Assembly: GCF_013204845.1 (NCBI RefSeq)
Contig: NZ_JABMKY010000015.1
Location: forward strand, 124,001-188,000
DNA length: 64,000 bases
Direction: 5' to 3'
DNA from: Paenibacillus qinlingensis
GTDB taxonomy: Bacteria > Bacillota > Bacilli > Paenibacillales > NBRC-103111
The translations under genes and the position numbers were made by a program. The stretch's first letter is position 1. Each line of letters opens with the position of its first letter. Under the pieces are notes generated by a model. The model did not search any database. It worked only from the letters and a program-made list of their open reading frames with translations, and was not told the DNA's origin. Positions 1 through 8,565 of this stretch are shown here, in pieces.

Positions 1-201
1 ATCCTTAAGAGGACGAATCGCAATAATGTTACCAGGTGTTCTACCTACCATGCGGAAAGCTTCTTCCCCAACAGCCAACACACGTTTCGTATCGCTTTCA
101 ATCGCAACTACGGATGGCTCATCAAGCACAACTCCGCGACCTTTTACATGAATGAGCACATTTGCCGTGCCGAGATCTATTCCAATATCCTTGCTGAACA
201 T
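1..201 (-). CDS. mbl: Mbl, MreB-like cell-shape protein (5' end only)
   Basis: Only the first 67 residues lie in the window; the gene runs off the left edge. The N-terminus (FSKDIGIDLGTANVL, then VGRTPGNIIAIRPLKD) is the phosphate-1 loop and start of an MreB/Mbl actin fold. Mbl filaments position peptidoglycan synthesis along the cylinder wall. The Mbl assignment, rather than MreB, rests on the MFxxDIGIDLGTANVLIHVKG start and on spoIIID lying immediately upstream, as in B. subtilis. The start is the ATG at 201. The C-terminal three quarters cannot be assessed. Confidence 0.93.
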   Translation of the reverse strand, partial: MFSKDIGIDLGTANVLIHVKGRGVVLDEPSVVAIESDTKRVLAVGEEAFRMVGRTPGNIIAIRPLKD

Positions 202-375
202 TTCTAATTAATCCTCCCTAAACCTACCGTCCATCCCGTGAAGAATCGGCGCTCTGATATACAGTTCTAATTATAAGCTAAATTCGCTATAAATGCATGT
301 TTTCCTCTTTTTCCGTGAAATTTCGACACGTCCAGTTATAGGAAACACAGGAAACAACTCGGGATGAAGGGTATC

Positions 376-666
376 TTAGGACTTAACCGTAACCAAGATT
401 TCGGAAAGCTTGGGATTACGGGTCTTACGATACTTAATTTTCGTCGCTTCTCCTCCCCTAAGGTGCCGAATTGACTTGTGATACTCCAAAATGTGCTTCA
501 CCTGATTGGCCAGGTCTGGGTTGATTTCCGGTAGTCTTTCCGTCAAATCCTTATGCACTGTGCTTTTGGAAACGCCGAATTCCTTAGCAATGGTGCGAAC
601 CGTATTCTTGGTCTCGACGATACAGGTACCAATCTTAATGGTTCGCTCTTTGATGTAATCGTGCAC
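376..666 (-). CDS. spoIIID: SpoIIID, sporulation transcription factor
   Basis: A 96-residue DNA-binding protein that activates and represses genes of the sigma-E regulon in the mother cell during sporulation. The sequence is almost identical to known SpoIIID: MHDYIKERTIKIG start, helix-turn-helix around TVRTIAKEFGVSKSTVHKDL (residues about 23-42), and the basic RGGEATKIKYRK tail. About a dozen residues extend past the B. subtilis end. The start is GTG at 666 with GGAGG eight bases upstream. It precedes mbl, the conserved arrangement. Confidence 0.96.
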   Translation of the reverse strand: MHDYIKERTIKIGTCIVETKNTVRTIAKEFGVSKSTVHKDLTERLPEINPDLANQVKHILEYHKSIRHLRGGEATKIKYRKTRNPKLSEILVTVKS

Positions 667-833
667 TCCCCTCGCCTCCCTACTCGAGATAGTTTGGTAA
701 AGTATATGAGGGGCATGACTAGATATTCTACGTAACCAAGCCTGACAAGCTCATTTCCCATATTTATTTTCAAAATAATAACAAGAAACCCGCTTTTGGC
801 GCCCAAACCGGTCAAATGTGCATGAAAAATGTG

Positions 834-860
834 AAAAAGCAGCAGGAATATACCCGCTGC
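834..860 (-). terminator. Rho-independent terminator of spoIIQ
   Basis: On the minus strand a GCAGC(x)GG stem with a six-base loop is followed by a run of T. It lies just past the spoIIQ stop codon. Confidence 0.7.
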
Positions 861-913
861 CGTTCACTGTATGTAGGCTTTAGCCCCATGTATCGTAATG
901 CTCGAAATGCTGC

Positions 914-1651
914 TTATTGCTTGACGTTCAAGAGGCTTTCTGGATTAACGGCTGCATTGTCGCTAACTTGACGTACTTCAAAGTGTAAGTGCACGCCATC
1001 TTCCTTCTCGAAATCGTTGCTGCCTGCTTTGGCGATAACATCGCCTTTCTTCACTTCTGCACCCTTCGTTACCTTCACATCAGATAAACTTTGGTAAATA
1101 CTGATCAAACCGTTGCTGTGTGTAATCTCAACTAGCTTACCAACAACAGGACTTTGCTCAACGGCTGTTACTTTACCACCTAGTGCAGCTAGTACATCAA
1201 ATGCTGCGCCATCTTTGGCTTTCAAGTCGATTGCCGTGTGCGGTGTCAGTTGATCGAGGTATTCGATCATTGCCGCTGCTTTCACATCATTGGATGCATT
1301 CGTGTCATAGTAAGGAATTGCTACTTCTACTGCAGCTCTGTCTTTCACAGGCCATTGCATGGCTTCCGTCGTTCCGTTAACCGCGAGAGCCCCATCATGT
1401 GGTGCTTTCGGATTATCGGTTTGTTCACTGCTGCTAACCTTAAGACCTGGATCATCTAGGCTGACTGTTTTCGTTCCTGCTCCCTGGTACACCCACATTA
1501 AGGTTAAGATAATTGCTGCTGCTGCCACATACGTCGCTGGGAATACCCATTTCTTAGCAAGCAATCTCTTCCATGCAGATGTTGGACCTTGTGCTCCTTG
1601 AACAGTTTTAGGAGCTTCTTCTTTCTGAAAACCTTTGTTATTATCACTCAT
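914..1651 (-). CDS. spoIIQ: SpoIIQ-like LytM/M23 protein, forespore engulfment channel
   Basis: A 245-residue single-pass protein with a cytoplasmic N-terminus, a membrane segment at about 36-55 and a LytM/peptidase M23 domain at about 125-225. SpoIIQ is made in the forespore and pairs with SpoIIIAH across the septum to form the feeding channel. The zinc-site motifs look complete: H138-T-A-I-D142 and H221-L-H223, unlike B. subtilis SpoIIQ, in which the first histidine is lost. The start was moved from 1681 to the ATG at 1651 because GAGGTGAT sits seven bases before it. The gene lies between spoIID and spoIIID, the conserved SpoIIQ position. Confidence 0.9.
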   Translation of the reverse strand: MSDNNKGFQKEEAPKTVQGAQGPTSAWKRLLAKKWVFPATYVAAAAIILTLMWVYQGAGTKTVSLDDPGLKVSSSEQTDNPKAPHDGALAVNGTTEAMQWPVKDRAAVEVAIPYYDTNASNDVKAAAMIEYLDQLTPHTAIDLKAKDGAAFDVLAALGGKVTAVEQSPVVGKLVEITHSNGLISIYQSLSDVKVTKGAEVKKGDVIAKAGSNDFEKEDGVHLHFEVRQVSDNAAVNPESLLNVKQ

Positions 1652-1733
1652 GGTTATCACCTCATCAACCATTCTTGACACTTTACAAGGTTTTATACTT
1701 ACAGAAAGATATTTTTATAGAAACATTACAAGT

Positions 1734-2783
1734 TTATGATTTGCCCAGAAAAGAAGCTGCATTTTCAATAGAGATGCCCGTGTAATAATAGGTTACGATC
1801 TCCTCCGCGGTTTTACCTTCCTTCGCCATTCCGTTGGCGCCCCATTGACTGAGACCTACACCGTGGCCGTATCCGAACGTGGTAATCGTGATTTGAGAGC
1901 CTGCCCATTTCCAAGCGAATTGAGAGGATGCTAGGCCTAGCTTCTCTCTTACTTCGCGTCCTGTGAAAACTTTGCCTCCTATCGTCATGCTTTTTATGCG
2001 ATGTCCGGTAGACCAAGAGAGTACTTTCATACCTTTGGCACTCGTATCTGTCGTCGTCGCAATACTCGCCACACCTAACTTCTGAAGCATCGTCTTATAG
2101 CTGATCGTGACACTTTCTTGATAGCGAGAAGACAGCTTAATATCCCATGGACTAGGCACGCTGCGTAAATAAGGGCTTGCAAAAGGCCAATATTCTTCCG
2201 AATTCTCGGTATACCCATTGCTTGTTGAGAAAAATGTCGCGTTGATCGGTACGTGTCCATAAGTCAGTATTTTATCTTTGGTCTCATTAACAGCTCTATC
2301 AATCTTGGCCATATTCGTTTCATACTTGGTCTTGTCCCACTTCGTTCGAAGCTCCTGATCTGTCAAATAGGCTTGATGGGCTGTCGTATCTGTCACAAGT
2401 GCATCATTCACTGGCATATTGCTATAATCCTTCTCTATGACTCTACGCACGACATAGGTTCTGGCCGCCATCGCTTGCGCCTTGAGTGCTTCTAACTCGA
2501 AATCTACGGGCATTTCGGCAGCTAGCACACCTTTAACATACTGCTCTAGTGGAACGGTTTGCACAGTTGCCTGTTTCGTCAAATACACAGGAATCATCAA
2601 CCCTTGCCCAGTGCTAGTCTCTTGCAAAGTTGAGTCTTCAATTGGGATTGGGTACACCTCGTCGGTTGGAATCTTCTTCACTAGCAATCCAGGCACGATG
2701 ATAGTGACACACAACATGGAAGATAAGCAAACAGTCATCCACAGGATGACTTCTTTTCTGAGCACGCGTTTCTTTTTGAACAT
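1734..2783 (-). CDS. spoIID: SpoIID, sporulation lytic transglycosylase
   Basis: A 349-residue protein of the SpoIID/LytB family, made in the mother cell, which cuts glycan strands during engulfment with SpoIIP and SpoIIM. A signal-anchor segment covers about 13-33. The catalytic-site motif LAAEMP (E90) is followed by ALKAQAMAARTY, and the C-terminus carries the family motif GYGHGVGLSQWGANGMA. Length matches the family. The start is the ATG at 2783. It lies between spoIIQ and murA as in B. subtilis. Confidence 0.95.
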   Translation of the reverse strand: MFKKKRVLRKEVILWMTVCLSSMLCVTIIVPGLLVKKIPTDEVYPIPIEDSTLQETSTGQGLMIPVYLTKQATVQTVPLEQYVKGVLAAEMPVDFELEALKAQAMAARTYVVRRVIEKDYSNMPVNDALVTDTTAHQAYLTDQELRTKWDKTKYETNMAKIDRAVNETKDKILTYGHVPINATFFSTSNGYTENSEEYWPFASPYLRSVPSPWDIKLSSRYQESVTISYKTMLQKLGVASIATTTDTSAKGMKVLSWSTGHRIKSMTIGGKVFTGREVREKLGLASSQFAWKWAGSQITITTFGYGHGVGLSQWGANGMAKEGKTAEEIVTYYYTGISIENAASFLGKS

Positions 2784-3377
2784 ATGTCTGAGCAGCCTCC
2801 ATTAGCGCGTTTACTAGCAGCAATTTTGGTATGTCTTAGCTTATGAGAGGGGTTGCTAGAATAGAACACGAACGAGGCTGGGAACTAGTTGATAGGTATC
2901 TTAGATGTGCTGAAAAATCCTGTTTGTGGAACAAAATATAAGGTAAACACGTCTAGTATTTTGTCCGGAATAGGGGCTAGCTAGAGCGCCAATGCACAGC
3001 CCTGTCCGTTGCGGTTTAACTGGAAAACCTCCATCTCTTTTCGCTGGAAGTGCCAGAAATTGCTGACTAGATGGAAAACTTACAGGTAAAATCACCGCAA
3101 TCGGCTATATCAGCAAAATCTCGCGAAATTAACTACAGAAAATCCAGTTAGTTCATTTACTGCGAGAAAATCGAAGGAATTAACTGTAGTTTTTACAGTT
3201 AAACATGCGAGAGGCGCACATTTCATGTCATAGCAGTAGGAAGCCAGGATAGGAGTAGCGTAAAATCTACTGTAAGTCTGGTTAGAGTCCATGTAGTGGT
3301 AGGGAGACGTGTAGTGGCAGGAGTGAATAGAGAGGTTTAAGTAGACTTAGAAGCAGAAGTGAATTAGAGATAGACTC
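2784..3377. repeat. spoIID-murA gap with dispersed ~24-nt repeat units and a purine-rich tract
   Basis: No gene is supported here. Four half-palindromic units of the TTAACTG...TCCATCTATT family lie at about 3015-3039, 3068-3092, 3127-3150 and 3178-3203, with start-to-start spacing of 53, 59 and 51 bases. They are followed by a G/A-rich low-complexity tract (about 3285-3375, rich in GTAG and AGTG) that ends at the murA terminator. Related modules occur at 8265-8402 and 40480-40669. The ORFs of about 60 residues here have no family features. Confidence 0.65.
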
Positions 3378-3417
3378 AAAAAAAAAGAACCATCAGGTCC
3401 ATTCCCTGATGATTCCT
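3378..3417 (-). terminator. Rho-independent terminator of murA
   Basis: On the minus strand a stem of GAATCATCAGG/CCTGATGGTTC with a seven-base loop is followed by eight or nine T, just past the murA stop at 3424. Confidence 0.9.
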
Positions 3418-3423
3418 CTTGTT

Positions 3424-4743
3424 TTACGCTAGCGTTGGCTGGATATTGAAAAATCCAAGTTCCGCCACTTCTTGCTCAATTTCTTGTGGGACCGAACGAT
3501 AGATATCGGCACCTAGTTCACGCAGAACGTCCGTGATATCGACATAACCACGATCAATGTGGTGAACACCCGTGATCTCCGTCTCACCCTCAGCGGCTAA
3601 TGCCGCGAGAATGAGCGCTGCACCAGCGCGCAGGTCTGTTGCGCAAACCTTGGCACCACGCAGCTTTGAGTTGCCACTTACGATCGCTGTGCGACCGTCC
3701 ACTTTAATGTTTGCATTCATATTCGCGAATTCATCTACATGCATGAAACGGTTCTCGAACACAGTCTCCGTTACAAGGCTCGTTCCGTCCGCAACCATTA
3801 ACAGTGCCATCATTTGCGACTGCATGTCGGTTGGGAAGCCTGGATACGGTAACGTTTTCACATCTACCGCACGTAGCGGACTTGTAGCTCGAACGCGAAT
3901 ACCGTTCTCATCTTCTTCGATCGTAACACCCATTTCCTGCATTTTGGAAATGACAGGACGAAGGTGGTCTCCAATCGCGCCCTCCATGTACAGTTCGCTG
4001 CCTGTAATTGCTGCAGCAATCATGTATGTACCAGCTTCTACGCGATCTGGGATCACCGTATGTACGCAACCACGAAGCTTCTCCACACCTTCAATACGAA
4101 TAACTCCTGTACCCGCACCGCGGATCACAGCGCCCATCGCATTCAAATAATTGGCCAAATCAACAATTTCCGGCTCTTTTGCCGCATTTTCAATCGTTGT
4201 CGTGCCTTCTGCAAGCGTTGCGGCCATCATAATATTCTCTGTTGCACCTACGCTGGCCACATCTAAGTAAATCTTGGCACCCTTCAGGCGCCCTTTCACT
4301 TTGGCTTCGATATAGCCTTGACCCAGTTCAATATCGGCACCCATCGCTTCAAAGCCTTTGAGATGCTGGTCAATCGGTCTTGTGCCAATCGCACAACCGC
4401 CTGGAAGCGAAATTCTCGCTTGACCCAACCTAGCTAACAAAGGACCCATCACGAGGAAAGAGGCTCTCATTTTACGGACTAGATCATAGGAAGCTTCACA
4501 GGTATTAATCTGCCCAGCTCTTACTCGAATCACCTGACGGTTGTATTCGACTTCAATTCCTAAGCTTTGTAATACTTTATTAATGACTAGTACATCGTCA
4601 AGGGGAGGCGCATCATGGATGACGCTTTCACCTTCCGACCCCAGAATGGAAGCCGCAATAATCGGCAGTACCGCATTTTTTGCTCCGTTGATTTTTACAT
4701 TGCCAGCTAGCTTTCGGCCACCGCGGACGATAATTTTGCTCAT
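3424..4743 (-). CDS. murA: MurA, UDP-N-acetylglucosamine 1-carboxyvinyltransferase
   Basis: Catalyses the first committed step of peptidoglycan synthesis, enolpyruvyl transfer from phosphoenolpyruvate to UDP-GlcNAc. The protein has about 439 residues with the EPSP-synthase-like fold, the conserved K22-N23 pair in INGAKNA, and catalytic C117 in PGGCAIGTRPID, the residue that fosfomycin alkylates. The start is the second of two adjacent ATGs (4743), which gives better spacing from GGAGGG than 4746. Its position before spoIID points to the murAA paralogue, but a second copy cannot be excluded from this window. Confidence 0.96.
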   Translation of the reverse strand: MSKIIVRGGRKLAGNVKINGAKNAVLPIIAASILGSEGESVIHDAPPLDDVLVINKVLQSLGIEVEYNRQVIRVRAGQINTCEASYDLVRKMRASFLVMGPLLARLGQARISLPGGCAIGTRPIDQHLKGFEAMGADIELGQGYIEAKVKGRLKGAKIYLDVASVGATENIMMAATLAEGTTTIENAAKEPEIVDLANYLNAMGAVIRGAGTGVIRIEGVEKLRGCVHTVIPDRVEAGTYMIAAAITGSELYMEGAIGDHLRPVISKMQEMGVTIEEDENGIRVRATSPLRAVDVKTLPYPGFPTDMQSQMMALLMVADGTSLVTETVFENRFMHVDEFANMNANIKVDGRTAIVSGNSKLRGAKVCATDLRAGAALILAALAAEGETEITGVHHIDRGYVDITDVLRELGADIYRSVPQEIEQEVAELGFFNIQPTLA

Positions 4744-4940
4744 CATGGTCCCTCCGCGCACTTATTTTAAAAGACAGGTTTGCACATTTCCTAAGTTTAT
4801 CATTTGAAGCCACATAGATACAACTGTGTTCTTTTGGCAGTCAGAGATGCCCTACATAGAGTTCGAAGCGTAATGTGATTTTCATTCCGTTCTATTATCC
4901 ATTGTTGACAACAAACTTCTGCATTATTCGGAAAATCGCA

Positions 4941-5201
4941 TTAAAACATCTTACTGAAGCTCATGGAGAGACCCAAATACTGAATGAAAAAGCCCGCAAC
5001 TAGCTGCCCAAGTCCGATCGAAAGCAAGATTTGCAGCATAATCGCCTGTGCGCCTTTAGGTCTTCTCAGTAAAACATCAAAACGGAACGCTTGCAGCGAC
5101 CACCAAGCCAACCCGATGCAAAGAATATAGACAGCTATGCTAGCCATGTTCATCAACGACGCGTATTGCGCCACTTCACTCCATTTGTCCGTCTCGCCCA
5201 T
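4941..5201 (-). CDS. DUF1146 (YwzB-like) membrane protein
   Basis: An 86-residue protein with two predicted membrane segments (about 15-38 and 50-75) joined by a basic RFDVLLRRPKGAQA loop. This matches the DUF1146/YwzB family found next to the atp-murA region in Bacillota. The function is unknown. The ATG at 5201 follows GAGGAG. It lies 20 bases upstream of the subtilase stop codon with murA just downstream, so it may share a transcript with either. Confidence 0.8.
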   Translation of the reverse strand: MGETDKWSEVAQYASLMNMASIAVYILCIGLAWWSLQAFRFDVLLRRPKGAQAIMLQILLSIGLGQLVAGFFIQYLGLSMSFSKMF

Positions 5202-5220
5202 AGGTCACTCCTCTTCGATT

Positions 5221-7755
5221 TTACCGATTTACGACTCTGTCCAGCATGGTTACAAATTCAGCCCGTGTTGCTTGATCTTCTGGATGGAAGGTACCATCGG
5301 GAAAACCGCTGATCCAGCCATCTGCCGCCATCTGTTTGAGAATGCCGATCCCCCAGTAAGATTCGCTCACATCGCTAAAAGGTGTATTGCCTCTCAGCTT
5401 CCCTGTCATATTCATGCTGCGCGCAAGCATTTGCGTCATTTCCATACGGGTCAACTTGCCGTCAGGCTTAAATGTCCCGTCTGGGTAACCATCTACGATG
5501 GCGGCTTGAACGGTTTTGGCTATATCCGCGTAAGCCCAATGCGAAGCGACTAAGTCGCTAAATCGCAAGTCCTTGCGTTTTGTTAAACGCAACGCACGCG
5601 ATAGCACAGTAGCCGCTTCAGCTCTTGTAATGGATTGATTTGGTGCAAAGCGATAATTGCCATAACCGCTAATCATTCCTTGCTCGCTAAGCTTGGTAAT
5701 GGCATCCTGAGCCCAATGTCCTGCAATATCGACATACCCGCTGACCAGCCCATAACTGTTCAACTGCAAGCGATACATCTGACTCATAAACCACTGATTC
5801 GCTTGAAGTTTAATATAATACGTTCCTTCAGGCAACGGCTTCTCGAAGCCCAGTTGATCCGAACCACTCTCACTTCGGTAGGTGCCCTGCTCCTGCAATG
5901 AATTATTATATAACGTAGCGTATAACGTGCGTGAGGTAGGAATATTGGTTAATCTGATTTGAGCCAAACTATCTGAAGTTAATCGGAATTCGAACCAATC
6001 AACGTCTTCATTTTTATGAAAAACACCTTCATACCGGGCATTCATCGCAGCAAATGTAGCTTGATACGATTTGTCGTTCGGTTCATTCGCGTCTATTAAC
6101 TTAGGCGTATACTCAATCTCTAAAGTGTATTCACCTGTAATGGGTCCAGTATAATCCTTCACATTACTAACTCGAATATAATATTGCCCAGGCAGGACTT
6201 CCATCTGGGAACTCACTTCTATACCGCCATCGCCAGCCTGATCGATCGTCGTTGACTTCTCCCCTTCTTTCTGAAAAAGAAGCATAGGATCGATCCGTCC
6301 CGTATCCGTCGATAATCTAAGGCGCATCGTGCCCGAGTGTTCAAGCGTCATTGCGAACCAATCGATGTCGTCTGTTTTATGAAACGTACCTCGAATGGTC
6401 TGACTGCGTTCTGGTAATGTAAAAGCTTTATACTGCTTATCATTATCCTCAAATGGATCCGTATAAATAATAAAATCCGTTCGCAACGTATAATTCAGCT
6501 GGGTCTTGCGAGCGCGATCAACATTCTCCAATTGCACATAAGTAATGCCTTTGGTCACAGCCACAGTGAATGACTGTTTTCCTTCATCAGTACCACTTAC
6601 GGCATCGAAGCTCTGTCCTGAATCGAACTTCACACGAATACCCGCCCCATCCTCGGGCTTCACGACTAACTGAATGTAACCGTCATAAGCTGCATCAATC
6701 GCGTACCAGTCCAGGTCCTGCCCTGAGCTAAGATTCGCTTTGACTATTGTATGATTAGGCAGCGATGCCGCCTGGCTGGCGAGATCATTCGGTTCGAAGC
6801 GATCTTGCTTATAAGGCTCCGTCAGTGCCTTCTCGATATTCAATAAGCCATAACCCGTCTTAGCATCCCAACCTTTGGACATTAAGTCCGTGGCTGTTTG
6901 CTCGAGCTGTGAGCGCACTTGATACGCCGACATAGCCGGATATTTTCCCCATACTAGCGCAGCTGCAGCTGCCACTTGAGGCGCAGCCATTGAGCTTCCA
7001 TCTTGATACTGATAGCCACCGCCAAGCGCCGTCGTGTATACGTCCCAAGGCGCCATAATATCGAGCTCAGGACCGTAATTCGATCGTGGATCAGCCTGTT
7101 TATTGGGGCTCACACCACCAACAGAAAGCACAGTTGGATACGCCGCGGGGTATTTCACACTCGTACTCTCATTACCAACAGCGGCGACGAGTAAGACGTT
7201 ACGATCCTCTGCGTATTGCACGATACCTGCCAGATAATCCGAGTATTTGTTCAATCCCAAAGAAAGTACAACGATTTTCGCCCCGTGATCGACCGCATAT
7301 TTAATGCCTTCGCCCAGTTTGGCTTCGCCACCTGTTCCATCTGCTTCTAGTGCCTTAATTGGCATAATTTTCGCATTGGGGGCAATTCCCGCGATACCTT
7401 TATCGTTATTAATCACAGCAGCAATCAAGCCCGCTACGTTCGTTCCATGTCCATTATCATCAAAAGGCTTCTTCGAAGCCTGCAGTAAATTCACACCATC
7501 CACTAAATTACCCGTGAGATCTGGATGTCCAAGGTCAACGCCAGTATCAACAACGGCGACAACAATCGGCGTACGGGCATCACCTGCTGCGGCCCATGCT
7601 TGATCGACGCGAATCATATCCAGATAGGTTTGCTTCACTCTCATGGGATCCGTAGACACCGCATAAGCTGCATCTACATTAGGCACGAAGCCTATTAGTC
7701 CTAGGACTAGCATTGTCATCAATATCATGGGGCCTACGTATCGAAAATAAGTCAT
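5221..7755 (-). CDS. Secreted S8 subtilase with three SLH domains
   Basis: A secreted serine protease of about 844 residues. A signal peptide covers about 1-30. The S8 catalytic domain (about 60-310) shows the full set: D70 in DTGVDLGHPD, H103 in GHGTNVAG, oxyanion N195 in AAVGNES and S255 in DGSSMAAPQ. Three beta-rich repeats resembling bacterial pre-peptidase C-terminal domains follow (each with a DIDWF or DVDWFEF motif). Three SLH domains (about 675-844) should tether it to pyruvylated secondary wall polymer. The ATG at 7755 was preferred to the GTG one codon earlier. It stands alone, with a long gap upstream. Confidence 0.93.
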   Translation of the reverse strand: MTYFRYVGPMILMTMLVLGLIGFVPNVDAAYAVSTDPMRVKQTYLDMIRVDQAWAAAGDARTPIVVAVVDTGVDLGHPDLTGNLVDGVNLLQASKKPFDDNGHGTNVAGLIAAVINNDKGIAGIAPNAKIMPIKALEADGTGGEAKLGEGIKYAVDHGAKIVVLSLGLNKYSDYLAGIVQYAEDRNVLLVAAVGNESTSVKYPAAYPTVLSVGGVSPNKQADPRSNYGPELDIMAPWDVYTTALGGGYQYQDGSSMAAPQVAAAAALVWGKYPAMSAYQVRSQLEQTATDLMSKGWDAKTGYGLLNIEKALTEPYKQDRFEPNDLASQAASLPNHTIVKANLSSGQDLDWYAIDAAYDGYIQLVVKPEDGAGIRVKFDSGQSFDAVSGTDEGKQSFTVAVTKGITYVQLENVDRARKTQLNYTLRTDFIIYTDPFEDNDKQYKAFTLPERSQTIRGTFHKTDDIDWFAMTLEHSGTMRLRLSTDTGRIDPMLLFQKEGEKSTTIDQAGDGGIEVSSQMEVLPGQYYIRVSNVKDYTGPITGEYTLEIEYTPKLIDANEPNDKSYQATFAAMNARYEGVFHKNEDVDWFEFRLTSDSLAQIRLTNIPTSRTLYATLYNNSLQEQGTYRSESGSDQLGFEKPLPEGTYYIKLQANQWFMSQMYRLQLNSYGLVSGYVDIAGHWAQDAITKLSEQGMISGYGNYRFAPNQSITRAEAATVLSRALRLTKRKDLRFSDLVASHWAYADIAKTVQAAIVDGYPDGTFKPDGKLTRMEMTQMLARSMNMTGKLRGNTPFSDVSESYWGIGILKQMAADGWISGFPDGTFHPEDQATRAEFVTMLDRVVNR

Positions 7756-8264
7756 CACATCAGGTCCTTTGTCCCAAAATAAATCTCTTTGTCATTTACT
7801 TATCACATAAGAAAGTATACGTTTTCGGTGTCAGAAAACAGCTTTGTTATTGGTGATAAAACTTACATCTAACGCGGTCGCTCATCTTCGAGGTGCCTCG
7901 ATAAAAGTTTTCTCATATATCTATACCATATTAAACATCTTCTCGATACCTATAACGGCTCAACTTCGCAAAAAGTTCAGATCTTAGAAAATATTTTTTA
8001 AAGTATTTTCTGGGAGTTGTCCGGGACTCGTCTAAATAATGTAGAATTTGGAAGAAAAGGTCCTACCTTCCTTTATTTCCGGGGAAATGAGATGAATCAA
8101 ATAACGGCAAATTAAGTGCTCGCTACAGGCGCGCGGGATTTGAACATGGAATCCTTGGGTTCGGACGGTTGTGGTGGCGGTTGGGTTTGGGGGCTCTAGC
8201 TCTACACAAATGCACGAACTGGATAATGTGCAGCTCTTTAAGTGAAATTCCTTTGAAAACTTGA
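7756..8264. other. Gap between subtilase and nuoN, left part: nothing identified
   Basis: About 500 bases without a supported gene or RNA. The first 100 bases presumably hold the subtilase promoter, but no clear sigma-A hexamers were recognised. A G/T-rich stretch lies at about 8160-8200. Confidence 0.5.
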
Positions 8265-8402
8265 TTTAACTGGAAAACATGTAGTTAAAAATGACCTTTT
8301 TGTTCAGATCGAGTAAATTTCTCAAATTTAACTGCAGGTTTTCCATCTATTCTGAGTTTGGGCAGAAAACCCCCATATTTAACTGGATAAAATCCATCTA
8401 TT
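8265..8402. repeat. Dispersed ~24-nt repeat units, second cluster
   Basis: Three units of the TTTAACTG...CCATCTATT family lie at about 8265-8289, 8327-8351 and 8378-8402. They are followed by a pyrimidine-rich tract (about 8455-8510) that ends at the nuoN terminator. The layout resembles the module next to murA at 3015-3375. Confidence 0.65.
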
Positions 8403-8515
8403 CATCAGGTACAAAGGAGCATTACAAAACCTACATCCAATCAACTCAATTTTAACTTAGCAACCCCTACTCATACTTCTACTTCCTCTCCACTCGCATC
8501 GCCTCAAATGGCAGC

Positions 8516-8551
8516 AAAAAAAGCCCTCCCTACATTTACGTAGGAAGAGCT
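8516..8551 (-). terminator. Rho-independent terminator of the nuo operon
   Basis: A minus-strand stem AGCTCTTCCTAC/GTAGGGAGGGCT with a six-base loop runs into seven T, directly after nuoN. Confidence 0.92.
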
Positions 8552-8565
8552 TCTTAGGGTACTGA

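Noticed and set aside
3015..3203. CRISPR array
   Set aside because: Units are degenerate, occur in both orientations, spacing alternates and the intervening DNA resembles ordinary intergenic DNA; no cas genes are nearby. The same holds for the clusters at 8265 and 40480.
3572..4150. 192-residue plus-strand ORF opposite murA
   Set aside because: Antisense shadow of a highly conserved gene with no ribosome site or known domain.
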